Part shown: one piece after another, positions 32,353 through 44,083 of the stretch
Layout of the letters: each line of letters opens with the position of its first letter
Numbering within the stretch: position 1 is the first letter of the stretch
Origin: Phlebopus portentosus
Lineage: Eukaryota > Basidiomycota > Agaricomycetes > Boletales > Boletinellaceae
Reading direction: 5' to 3'
Assembly (NCBI GenBank): GCA_037892935.1
Contig: JAYXKI010000023.1
Coordinates: forward strand, 49,024-113,023
DNA: 64,000 bases
The notes under the pieces: model-generated
Databases searched by the model: none
Seen by the model: the letters and a program-made list of their open reading frames with translations, nothing else
What the model was told of the DNA's origin: nothing
Program-made: the position numbers and the translations under genes

Positions 32353-35300
32353 ATGCCGTCGTTCTTCAAGAAGCTGGGAGACAAAGTGCAGGAAGGCATC
32401 GTCCGCACATCAGATACAATCGAAGGTCCGTTATCTCTGCTCCAATGAGTTCACGTCGTGCTCATCGACATCCCCCCCCGGCCGTGGTCGCGTGCCACAT
32501 GCATCTATAGGCCTCGTACACCCAGATCGTAAGCATTCATTAACTTTACTTTAGCTCAGGCCCAACCTTCTTCGCTTCTTGCCCGGCCCAGACCGCCACG
32601 ACGAGGAGTGGGAGAAACAGCAGGACGCAGTCCGCGCAGAGATATGCGCATCCCATCGCTTCAGCAGCTTCGCAGGCGAACGGAGTGGTAATTCCGTCAA
32701 ATGGTGCGCCCCGACTTTCGATCCAGCATGTCAAAATGATAATTGTTAATATTGTGAACTGTCGACTTGCAGGCACGTCGATGGGCATGATTACATGTAC
32801 GCCGTATCCGAGATGATCGATCGCGCAAAGGAGTGCATCTTCATCCTCGTACGTCTCATCTCATCTCATCCAAGTTCTCAAACTAACTCGAGAAACTTCG
32901 CTTTGCTTGACTCTGAAAGGACTGGTGGCTCACGCCCGAGCTGTACCTCCGCCGCCCGCCTGCGTACTTCCCCGAATGGAGGCTCGACCGCCTGCTGCAG
33001 CGCAAAGCCCAGCAGGGCGTCAAGGTGTATGTCATCGTGTACAAGGAGGTGCGTTCACGTTCTCGTTATCCCTATGAGTCTACTGATATGAATGTGTAGG
33101 TCACGCAAACGATGAACATGAGCTCGCATCATACCAAGGTCGGTTCCAGTGGTCGGAGGGTATTATCGAGGTTAATGGGGATTTTGGACAGGAAACGCTG
33201 GACGCACTTCATCCTAACATCTCATGCATGCGCCATCCGGATCACATCGGTGCCAAAGGTGAAGTGACCTCCGCTATCCATCAATTCCCGTTACTTATCT
33301 CCTGTATCCCAGACACCGTCGAGTTCTGGTCTCACCACGAGAAGGTCCGTCCGCGTTCTCAAATCCCGCACTATATAACTTCGAGCATACAGAAACTCCG
33401 ATTTATGACTGACCTGTTTACTACGCAGGTCGTGGTCGTCGACAACCACCGCGCCGCGATCGGCGGGCTCGACCTCTGCTTCGGGCGCTGGGACACACAC
33501 ACGCACCCGCTCGCCGACGCGCACCCCACGGACTTCAGCAAGACGCTCTTCCCGGGGCAGGACTACAACAACGCGCGCGTGCTCGACTTCCAGCATGTGG
33601 ACAAGTTTGTTGGGAATGCGGTTAGTATACTCGAGACGGCGCGGATGCCGTGGCATGATGTGCGTGTTTTGGTCTGCTTGGGTTGGTTGGTTGGGACGTC
33701 AGGATGGGTCGTTGATACTCGATTTGTGCGATTTGTTAGGTGCATATGACATTCACGGGCGACGCTGTCCTCGACGTCGTCCAGCACTTCATCGAGCGGT
33801 GGAACGAGATCAAGAACCGGAAGGTTGGTACTCTGGCTCTACACTATCTGGCCGTTATCATCGTCAGCCAACTGACCAACCTTTCGACCTGTCAATAACA
33901 ACAGTACAAGGATAACAAGTAGGCGCAGCCATTTTAATCCACTACATTCGCTATCTCTTGCTAAATACTTCAATTCGATACAGGCGCTTCGACTGGCTCG
34001 CCCTCCCGCACAACATCGAAGCGGCGCCAAACGAACCTGTCGTCCGTACGTCCCTTCTCCTCCCTCTCTTCCTTTTCCTCCCATTCATCTACCCACCCAC
34101 TCATTCTTCTCATCCATCCACTCACTCATCCCACGCACGCACACAGGCCACCCACACCGCGAAGCCTGGCACCACATGGGCCAGCGCTTCCGGGAGCGCT
34201 TCCACATCCCGTTCGACGAGGAAGGCCGCGGGTACGGCAACGAGGACCGCGACGCGTACCCGCCCCACCCCGCCGGCGCGTGCCGCGTCCAGTGCGTGCG
34301 CAGCGTGGGCGACTGGAGCCATGGTGTTTTGACGGAGCATAGTATCCAGAATGCTTGTACGTGTGCTTTTTTTTCTTCTTTTGTTGTTTGTTCTGCTCTT
34401 TTTTTTTTTTTTTATTTTAATAATTTGTGCTTGTCTACCCCGGAGTTGTGGTGACTGATGTGTTGCGCGCATTAGATATCCAGATGATCATGGAAGCGAA
34501 CCATTTCGTCTACATCGGTGAGTACAGTATCATCACTCATTCCCAGCACTCTCTCTTTACTAACTCTTTCCTTCCAGAGAACCAATTCTTGTAAGTTGCC
34601 CTTCAGACTCCGCTCACCTTCGCTAAACCCCACGCACCAACGCACGCCGCACACAGCATCTCAAACACTGTCGACAAAGGGCCCGTCAAGAACCTGATCG
34701 CGAAGGCCCTCGTCGAGCGGATCCTCATGGCCGCGCGCTCCGGGAAGAAGTTCAAAGTCATCGTCGTCATACCCGAGGTGCCGGGTTTTGCGGGCGATAT
34801 TAAGGACCAGTCGGCTATTAAGACGATCATGGCGGCGCAGGTGCGTCCCGCTTTCCCCTTTCGACTTGCATAGTGTGGTTTGATGCTGATTGATTTGTAC
34901 TGGTAGTATCGCACTATGAACCGCGGTGGCGATTCGATCTATGAGGCGATTCGTAAGGAGGGATACGATCCGTACGTTCCATCTCTGACTCGCGCCTCTG
35001 AGCGTACCTGAGATTAAACGACGTCCTACTGTAGTGAACTTTACATCAAGTTCTACCACCTGCGTTCGTACGACAGGCTCAATGCTCCTTACAGTAAGTC
35101 CTCAAAGTATATCATCATCTCGGATACATCTTACTTATCGGGGTCCTTAACCATAAAAAGAATCCTTCATCAGCCAAATGGAACAGCGCAGCGGCGTGTC
35201 CTTCTACCAAGCCCAAGTCGCGCTCGCGCGTCTCTGGATCGGGAACGGCGGACCGGGGGAGGAGAAGATCGAGAAGGTGCAGATCAAGAAGATCGAGCCT

Positions 35301-36782
35301 ACCGGCGAGGGCGTCGTTGTCAGCGACGACACCAAGACCGAGATCGAGGAGGTGCCGCTCCCGCAGTCGGAGGAAGAGGCGAAGGAGATCATCGAGAGGT
35401 TCGAGCGCGGGGCGCAGAACTTGAGGGCGGACGATGAGGTTGCGGACACGGTTTCGCAGCACCTTTTGGAGGATAGAACGGGCCTGAAGGAGGAGAAGTG
35501 GTTGGGCACGGAAGAGGAGGAGCTTAATTGGTATGTTTCTTTCGAGCTTTCGGATGATGGATGAATGGATGAATGGATGGATGCTGATGAACTGATAAGC
35601 TTCGTCTCGGAGCTTCTGTACATTCATTCGAAGGTTATGATCGTCGACGATAGACGCGTTATCGTAAGTTCCTTCATTACTCTCGCAGTTTTCCGTCGTT
35701 CGATAATAACTTGACGTTCTCCCGCGACTTTAACTAGATGGGCTCTGCTAACATTAACGACCGAAGCCAGAAGGTCTGTCTTTCACGTTCTAGCATCGCA
35801 TCGGAACCCAGCTGACGGGACTTTCACCTTGCGATAGGGAGATGGCGATTCGGAGATAGCCCTTGTCGTGGAAGACAACGACACAATCGAGACGACCATG
35901 GACGGAAAACCGTACATGGCCGCTCGCTTCGCCGCAACACTCCGGCGCTATCTTTTCAGAGGTGAACCTCCCTACCCCTCCCTTTCTCTCTTTCTTTTTT
36001 TTTCATTTACTGATGTCCAACTTAAAATACTAAACTATAACTTAAAACACACAAAAAAAGAGCATCTCGGGCTTATTCCACCGCAGAACTGCGAGAGCCG
36101 GGAGGCGGAAGTCACATCGCACATGCGCCCGGCGCCGGTGCCGACGGAGTATGAACTCGGCTCGGAGGAGGACCAGGCCGTCGCCGACCCGCTTGCCGAC
36201 TCGACGTTCGAGCTCTTCGACGGCACGGCGCGGAAGAACCGCGCCATCTTCACGGAGGTGTTCCGCACGGTGCCCTCCAACCTCGTCCGGGACTATAAGG
36301 CCTACGGGGTACGTACAATATCATATCTTTTCCCTTTCGCGCCAGATTTGGGTTTTTGGTTTTGGGTTTTGGGTTCTTGGTTTTTTTTTTTTTTTTTTTT
36401 TTTGCTGGCTGACTGACTGACGATGGTTTAATCTGGCGAGGACAGAACTTCGTCCCGAAAGTCAAAATCGGACACGTTGTACCCGGCATCTCGCTCGAGC
36501 GCGCGAAGGAGCGTCTCTCGGAAGTCCGCGGGGCACTCGTAGATTCTCCTCTCGTACGTCTTCGTTCCTTTCATTAAACACACACACTAGCATCTTCTTC
36601 GCTTTCCCTATCCCGGGTGTCCCTCATTGCTTTAATCCATCGCTTAAACACCTGACTTCTGACGCTGACCGAACTCTCTCTCTCTTTCCGATCCCCGACA
36701 GGACTTCCTGATCGATGAGAAGTCGCTCGTGGAGAACCCCGACTGGTCAGGCCTGAACCCGACTCTGCCCATCTACATCTAA
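32353..36782 (+). CDS. Phospholipase D, two HKD motifs, many introns
   Basis: It cleaves phosphatidylcholine to phosphatidic acid and choline. It begins MPSFFKKLGDKVQEGI at 32353. About 15 exons can be followed: HDEEWEKQQDAVRAE and FSSFAGERSGNSVKW, then DGHDYMYAVSEMIDRAKECI, DWWLTPELYLRRPPAYFPEW, GVKVYVIVYKE, and the first HKD motif in WSHHEK|VVVVDNHRAAIGGLD (split by an intron at 33345-33428). Later come IQMIMEANHFVYIENQFF, FKVIVVIPEVPGFAGDIKDQ and the second HKD motif IHSKVMIVDDRRVIMGSAN (35620-35760). The last exon ends NPTLPIYI at 36782. Both catalytic His/Lys/Asp sets are present. No PX or PH domain is visible before the catalytic core, unlike yeast Spo14, so it is a short fungal PLD1-type enzyme, probably cytosolic or membrane-associated. 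Confidence 0.9.
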
Positions 36783-38904
36783 GCGAGATGGGAAGGGAGG
36801 GAGACATGGGGATAATCCGGTAGCGTGGGGGATAAAGATGATGATCATGATTCCGAGACGATGCGATGCGATGCGGTGTGAGGTGCTTCCTATCTAATCA
36901 GCGGGTTGGGGTGGATGGGGGGATGGACGAGCCTTCCCAGGCCTTTCGTTCATCCGCACGGAGCGTGAGTTTGTTGGGGGTGTGCGTATCGGAGCAGCCC
37001 ACTGATAAATTACGGACTAAGAGTAGGTAGGAAGGAAGGAAGGAAGGAAGGAAGAGTAGGAAGGGGGGGGGGGGGGGGCGGCTTCTACTGTCTGTCTGTC
37101 TGTCGCTCCACCCTGCGAAACCATCCTCATCTCGTCAACCATCCTCACCATCGAATCCCCAGAACAGAATGAATCTTCGAACTGAACCGAAACCGAAACC
37201 AACGTGGAAATCCCGAACTCCTCTAGTCGTAGTAGTAGTTGCAACAACAATCCACCCCCAGATGATACGATTTGATATGATTGGTAACTTACACATGTAA
37301 GATGTAAGCACGTATGTACATAGACTCCGAAGTGACGGAGGGTAGAACGGACTGCGCATGTACACTGTATGTACAATTATAATAAATCACACTCGGACGT
37401 AAAGACAGTCACATGGATTCATCTCCTTGTTTCTCTGGGGGAAAATATCATACAGATCTGAATATAGCGCGAAGAGCATCACAGACACAAGAATGTACGC
37501 AAAGTGAGAGAAAATGAGAAGGTCTATCCCATCTATATCTACCCAGTAATAGTACTGTACAAGCCAACGAACTCGAGCCATCTATGTATATTCCAGAAAT
37601 TCTATATATGTATGTATGTATGTACAGTTATATATATATACCACCGTCTATATCCCGCCCAAAAAAAAAAGACAAATGAAAAATCTAACTTGCAACTACA
37701 TAACAGTCTATCGAGCGGGAGGGTAGAGAGGTATCGAGTATTGAGGTTGAGGTTGAGATTGAAATAAAGTCTATACAGAGAAGAGATAAAGTCTGTACAA
37801 AGCGGGAAGGGGAGCGGGGGAGCGAGGGAGGGGTATAAGAGGAAAGAGGATATGAAGAATATACAATTCAATTATACCTCCAACGATAAGTAAAGTAATA
37901 CGAGCGGGTCCGTCCGTTTCATGCATGGGTAGAGCCAGCAGTGATCTGATCTGCGTGAAATGTAAAAAAGCATTGTTCGATCCTTCGGCATCGGCTAAGG
38001 AATATGTAAAAGAAGGGAGATAGGGTGAGGGATAAAAAAAAACACCCGTCAAATCGACGACTAAGCAGCGCTTATTCACGGTGAAAAAACAAACAAACAT
38101 ACGGACAGACGCCACCACCGCCCGGCAGAAGGAGTGGAGCTCGAACCAAAAGGACAGAATAGAACTCGTAGAGATTGGAGTAGGGTGGGAATGAGATATG
38201 TCAAATATGTCAACGTGAAAACATCGAGAATTGGGAATTAGGAATCGAGAAAGAAGAGGAAGAAGGAAGTTGTTTTGTTCCGTACATATGTTATGATGTT
38301 GTGATATGTTGTTGTGTCCATGTGCACATCTAAATGCTGGCTAATCTACACAGCTCGAAAAGAGAAGAGAAACGAGGGGGAGAACCTTGGAAAGGTTTCT
38401 TCCCCTCCTTATTTTTGTACAATGCACGTCATAGCAGCGAAGAGACGGGGTCAAGAATGGGATGGGATGGGAAGGGAGGGGAAGTCTCCGAGCGTGAAAA
38501 ATCGCGGGGAAAGGAAGAAGGAACTTGTGAGATGTACAACAAATACCATAGAAACAGAAGAAGATGCCGAAGGATAAGAAGTAAAGCTGAACGGAAAACA
38601 TAAGGCACAAGACGTAAGGCCTTCGAAGGAGGAGTTATGATTGGAAGACATGTCGGAGAGCGAGGGGCTGAAAGCAGGAAAAGATTCGGGAGAAGAGGGA
38701 CAAAATGGAGGGCGAAGAAGAAGAGTTATTCATAGCACAGGCAAATCGCACGGTATCCACCCTTCGTTCCTCCTTTCGTACATTCGAAAATCGAAACGAA
38801 ACGAAACGAAGAACTCAAAAGACGACGGCACTTCATATTTTTCCCCTCTCGCCATTCGGTCCGATTCGATTCGATTCGAAGTGGGAGACCCAAAATGAGC
38901 ACAA
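36783..38904. other. Convergent intergenic region with simple repeats
   Basis: No gene is supported. It holds the 3' ends of two convergent genes, a GGAA run followed by a 13-base G run (37024-37078), a TATG/TA microsatellite (37605-37640) and GATTC-type runs (38860-38880). Many small ORFs here are low-complexity readings. Confidence 0.5.
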
Positions 38905-41900
38905 TCATAAACTGAATATCCCGCCAGCACGCTTCCGACTCTGAATGGGGAAAATAACGACCAGCGAGATCCCTAATCCGACTGTCAAGCCAACGCTGAC
39001 AGAAATCAGCTGCGAAGCCGTTCGGAATCCGGATAGATACGAAGTAGACGTCCCAGAGGTGTTGTTCTGCGATGCGAAGGTGATGAGACCGCCGTTGCCC
39101 AGCCCTGAGGGGAGTTGGAACAGGATGCCCGTAATCTGATGGTCACAGAGTCATTTACTCAGTCAAACAACAATGAGGAAAAGAAAAATACACGCACCAT
39201 GATCACGAACGCGTTCCCAGAGAAGAACCGACCATACAAGTTGGCCACGAAGCCTACAGCAAACGCCCTGAATACAGAAATTTAGTTAGCCTCCTCTAAC
39301 CAACAAGAAAACAGAATCGCAAAGCCACATACCCAAGAGCCGAACTAACATCATTCCGATTCGGGAACTTGAGCGCCGAAAAGTGATTACACGTCCACCC
39401 AATGCACGCAACGATCACCGTCACGATCAGTTCCTTCTTCCGCCACGGCGCTTGGTTCCTCAGCGTCAAGAACAGCGAGAACATCGGGACGGTCAGAAAC
39501 GCCCACTGTCCTCCAGGCGTGCGCTGGTACCAGGCCCCATCAGAGTGATGACTGCTGCCGCAGGTGTAATCTTCCGGATCCGCAACGGGGTTCCCGGTGA
39601 ATTTCTCGTAGAGCGTGCCGCCGATGCTGAGCCCGAAACCGAGGAATAAAGCGTACATGACCGCGTAGCCGAGCCGTACGGCGCCAGAGACGATGTTCCG
39701 ACTCGAGAGCTCCAGCGAACCGTTGAGAACCAGAAACCCCGGGAGGATGAGCACGATAGACCCTGATGCAACCGCTGAGTAGCAAAAGTGGTGCGTCCCT
39801 GCGAAGACGGCGCACAGGAAGCTGAACAGCGTCGTAATTGTAATCCTAAACAAGAGAGCATCACATCAGTATAATGCAAATATCTCAAGCGGAAATAAGA
39901 GAGAGACATACTCAAAGACGTTCGAGTAAAGCTCATTCCTCACACTCATGATTTGCACGAAAACCAGGAACATGCCGAGTGGGAACGCAATGAGGCAGTC
40001 AATGAAGCTCCCACTGAAGCTCACTTGACAAATCGCCGCAGAGCAGAATCCTCCAAACAACGCCAACTGCCAGGTCGAATACGGCGGCTTCTGCTGCATG
40101 AGCGCATCGAGCGCGCGACTCGCCTCGCCAACGCCAACTTCATCATGGATGACCTTCCAATACAGGTCGTACGCGTCCTGTAACTTCCCGAGAGACAAAG
40201 CAGCACCCTGACGGATGAACCTGATGTTACTCGTGCTCGTCGCAGCATCGTCGAACGAGATGAGCATCACGTCCGGCAAGTACATGCAGCTCAGCTCCAT
40301 CTCCAGCACACGCGCCGTCGCCTGGATCTGCGCAGGCAGCCGATGGCTCGGTGCGCCGAACATCATAAACGCACGTGCGAGCTTGAGTATGAACTCCTGC
40401 CGCTGCATAATCTCCGCAACGTGCCTCGTGATGAAGATCTCCACCTTCTTGCGCTTGCGCTTCCGTTTCTCCTCCGCCCGAACGCGATTCTTCTCGTCCC
40501 AGTAATCATGGCTCCCCGCGTCGCTCATCGTATCGGGCGTACCCGCCCCGCTCCGCATCTGCATCATCTCGCTGCTGCTCCCGTTCGCTGACGACTTCTG
40601 GAAATCTTTCAGTATCCTCGCCAACTTGCGTCGCGCCACACCAGGCGTGCTTGCTCCGCTACCATTATTATTCAGCGTCACCGACGTAGCTGCGCTCCCG
40701 CGAGTGGGTATAGTCGTCAAGCTGAGAGTGTCGCTATGCGTACGCGAATGACCACCAACTCCGAGCCCATCACCGAGAAGCGGAGCCGTACTATCAAAGC
40801 TCTTAGACTGCGCATGCCCAAGCATAGGCAAGGGCGAAGAATCGCCAAAGCTCAGAACAGCTCTCGAAGCGCCTACAAGCGGCGTCTCGCTCGCATCACT
40901 AGCCGGACTCGGGGTCGCATTAGCAATGACATCGATAATACTCGGCGGGACCTCCCCCGCAGGCGTCGTCGGTGCGCTCCTCGACATTCCAAGCACCAAC
41001 GTCGAGTCACTCCCACTCGCCGCGGCACCGAAGAACCCGGGTTCACTCCTCGTCCAGCCCATCGACACGCTCGTGCGCGGCGTGTTCCCGGGAGTCCTAG
41101 CGGGAGATTTGTTTGCTTTCTTAATCCGCCGGAGCGCCTCCTCAGCCTCTGGATTAGCACCCTCTTCGCTCCACGAATACCGATTCAAATGGAACCCAGG
41201 TTTCTTCGGATTCGGTCCTATACGCGAAGCCGCGGGCGCAGCTATACCCGTCAAGTTGCCCGTACTCGCTATAAGGCTCCCAAATACACCCGCACCACTC
41301 CTCGCACCACTCGGCAACGAATCGCCCAGCACAGGAATGCGGGGTATGGGAAGAGCAGCGAGTCTCGTCGGCGAGGTCTTTTCCTTTATCCGTTCAATAC
41401 CTCCAGACATCGTGCGAGTCAAATCACTGAACGAGCCCTTGATATTCAACGACTGCAGCGAGCGCGTTCCGGCGCGCTGCGCGTACAACGGTCGCGGTGG
41501 AGACAATTCCGCACTGCTGCCACTCTTACTTCCACTTCCAGATTCCAGTCTAATTTTGCGTTCCTGACTCCGCTCGCGAGACCTCTCGTGCTCGAACCGC
41601 TCTCGTTCATGCTCGCTATCAATCATGATACCAGAGTTCAAGCGCGTGTTGATCCTCTGCAGCTCGTCCCTCCGTCGTTCGTCCTCATCATGATCTCGAT
41701 CCTTTTCTCCTCGCGCAGAGGCATGCTTGCCGAAATAATCGCCTTTCTCTTCCTTCTTCTCCTCCCTTTCCCGATCTTTTCGTTTCCCATAAGCAAAAGG
41801 ACTATACGCAGGGAAGCCTCCTTCGCTCTCCGGCGAGGCCGGTTCGCTCCCACTAGGCGTCCTATCACCGGGCGTCGTGAACCCGCTCCTCGTTCCACCC

Positions 41901-42868
41901 GCAGGTCGATCGTACAACGTCAACAAAGCAGAAAGGACACCGCCTCCCAAAGCAAGCGGTGCATGATGCGACTGCTTATACGGTGCAGTATTCTCGACGT
42001 CCTCGTCTTCCCGCCGACGAGACTCAGATCGAGTCCGACTATGACTCCGTCTCCGGAAGCTAAACAATCCTTGTCTCTCGCTCCCCGCCTGGTTCTCGTC
42101 CTTATCAATAGAACTCTCTCGCGACTTCTCGTTCTCCGCATCCTCCTTACTCTCTGAAGCTGCAGGAGCAGAGTGCGGTCGCTTTCTCTGCGCAGTCGCG
42201 GAGTGCGAGAAGCGCGTGGGCCGACGCGGGAGAGGCGCATCGGGGTCAATATCCTCGGGTGTCATGCGCTGAAGGGCCCTGTTCCCTTTAAATCCAGCCA
42301 GGAACTGGAAACCCCTCGTATGCGCACGTACAAGCTTCGACGCCTTCCTCTCCACACGCCGCTTCTCTTCCTCCTCTGCATCGAGAGCATTGAAACTCCC
42401 AAGCGCACCATCGCCTACCCTCCCCCCTCCACCGCCGCCAGGATCAGCAGCGGAAGAAGCCATCGGGTAGTTGTCCTTCGAGCTTGACCTAAACGTGAAA
42501 CGCGAGAACCGACTCGCTAGTCCACCTCTACTCGCACTGCTCTTCAGCCCATCGGTGGTGTTATTCGACGCGGACGCAGGCAAGGGACGCGGCAACCCGT
42601 ACTGCTCAGTGCTCTCGATGATGGCTTCGCCGGGCATGCTCCGATCCGGCGTACACTCGCTTGTTTCCGTCCCAGCGTCGCTATGGATAGGAGAAAGCGT
42701 CGTCGGACTGAATATCTCGTTCAAATTGCTACTTGCCGAGACCCGGTTTGCATCCGAGAAAGGGTTGGGAGGGAGAGAAGTGAGACGCGGAGGCTCTGTG
42801 CGACGGGATCCAAGCTGTGGTCTTGAAGAAGGACCAGCGGAAGAACCTGAATGGTGGTCCGCAGTCAT
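38905..42868 (-). CDS. ThrE/DUF1212 membrane protein, Prm10-like (1,256 aa from this ATG)
   Basis: Exons 42868-39912, 39845-39333, 39267-39198 and 39135-38905 join in frame to 1,257 codons. The first ~750 residues are a disordered, Ser/Arg/Glu-rich cytoplasmic region. The ThrE domain follows: FITRHVAEIMQRQEFILKLA, FMMFGAPSHRLPAQIQATAR, VLEMELSCMYLPDVMLISF, then about ten hydrophobic segments such as LALFGGFCSAAICQVSFSG and IVLILPGFLVLNGSLELSS. The APSHR signature and the PG (ILPG) helix are typical. Bacterial ThrE exports threonine; yeast Prm10 is a pheromone-regulated membrane protein of unknown role. A likely 5' exon lies at 44083-43581. Codons fit neighbouring core genes. Confidence 0.87.
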
Positions 42869-43580
42869 ATTACTATTGCTATTATGATCTGCGAAGTCGC
42901 GTCTGAGAGTGATATGAGATTGCGATGGTGAATTTTCGTGTGAACTGGATTGGTGACGCTCGAGGGCGTGAGTGAGAGTTTGGAAAGCTTTGGGCTATCG
43001 TCGCGAAGAGCAGCAGAAACGTCGTTATCGTGTGGTAGTGGCGGCCGAAGGAAAGACGTGGTAAATCGGAATCGCAAGAACATCCGCACAGCCCGTCGGG
43101 AAGCAAGAACATATACCGAAAAAGAGATAGGTCAGTCGATCATGAAAACACAAGAATAACAGAAAATCCAAATCAGGAAAAGCGCCGAACAGGAATGAGA
43201 AACGAAACTATATATATAAATTAGGGTGCTCGGGATGACGAACCGAGAGGGCCGTATCCAGCCGCATCGACGACCCGAGGAGCCAGAAGAAAGAAGGGTA
43301 GAAAGAGGGCAGTCACCGCGCACTGAACCCAGGAGCGGAACCAGATCACAATGCATGTCACAAGAGCAGAGCACAACACGTCGACGTTCCGACAATGCTC
43401 CCAGAGATCTGATCCGCCTTACGTGCTCCCGCGAGCATTCAGGCTCCAATCATCAAACGGTGATGCAATATATGCTCAAATGCGGACAGCGCATTAACCC
43501 CATCCAGACCGCAAAACGGGGCCACAGAAGCAACGCGCAAAACGCAAAGCAAAAATTGAAAACTGAAGAGAGAACTCACG

Positions 43581-44083
43581 TCTAGTCCTTCCTCATCTAG
43601 CAAATGCATATGTCGTATCTCACTCGCACTCGGTACTCCAGCGTTTGGATTTGGATTGTCCTGAGGTCGAGATGGATATCCAGCTCGATGATAAGCAGGA
43701 TGAGGTGAATGGGCGTGCTCGGCAGCACCCATCGGACCTTCGCCTTTCGTGCTCGCAGCCCACTGGACGTTCTTCCGAGGCGTCTTTATCCCAGTCCCGG
43801 TGCCACTAGCACTACCAGTCGGAGCATGCAAGGACGCTTGGGAGATTCCACCCGCCCTTCGTTCGGTAGACAAAGGGACATTCGGGGACGAACCCTGTTG
43901 CGAACTCGAGTCGGTAGAGGAGGGTGGGTTCGACGATGAAGAGGACGAATCAGAAGCAGAACGGCCGCTCTCAACGGCTGGGAGGCTCAGCGCAGGTGCA
44001 GGCATAGGCATATTTACAAGCTCGGGAAGCTCAATCTCCTCCGGCGTTCGCGTCGGCGACGGTGGTGAAATCGGCGTCGACAT
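43581..44083 (-). CDS. Probable first exon of the ThrE/Prm10-like gene
   Basis: From ATG at 44083 the minus strand reads MSTPISPPSPTRTPEEIELP and a Ser/Pro-rich stretch, then TPRKNVQWAAST and RHMHLLDEEGLD, ending at a GTGAGT donor (phase 0). In basidiomycete Prm10-like proteins an N-terminal VQW followed by a HxLDExGLD box precedes the disordered region, which supports joining it to the ThrE exons. The splice to the downstream exon was not resolved: a phase-0 acceptor that opens into the frame of the ATG at 42868 is not obvious, so a short middle exon or a separate small gene remains possible. Confidence 0.5.

Noticed and set aside
40736..42157. 473-codon plus-strand ORF
   Set aside because: It lies antisense to the long disordered exon of the ThrE/Prm10-like gene, is Arg-rich and low in complexity, and has no domain; it is a shadow of the real frame.
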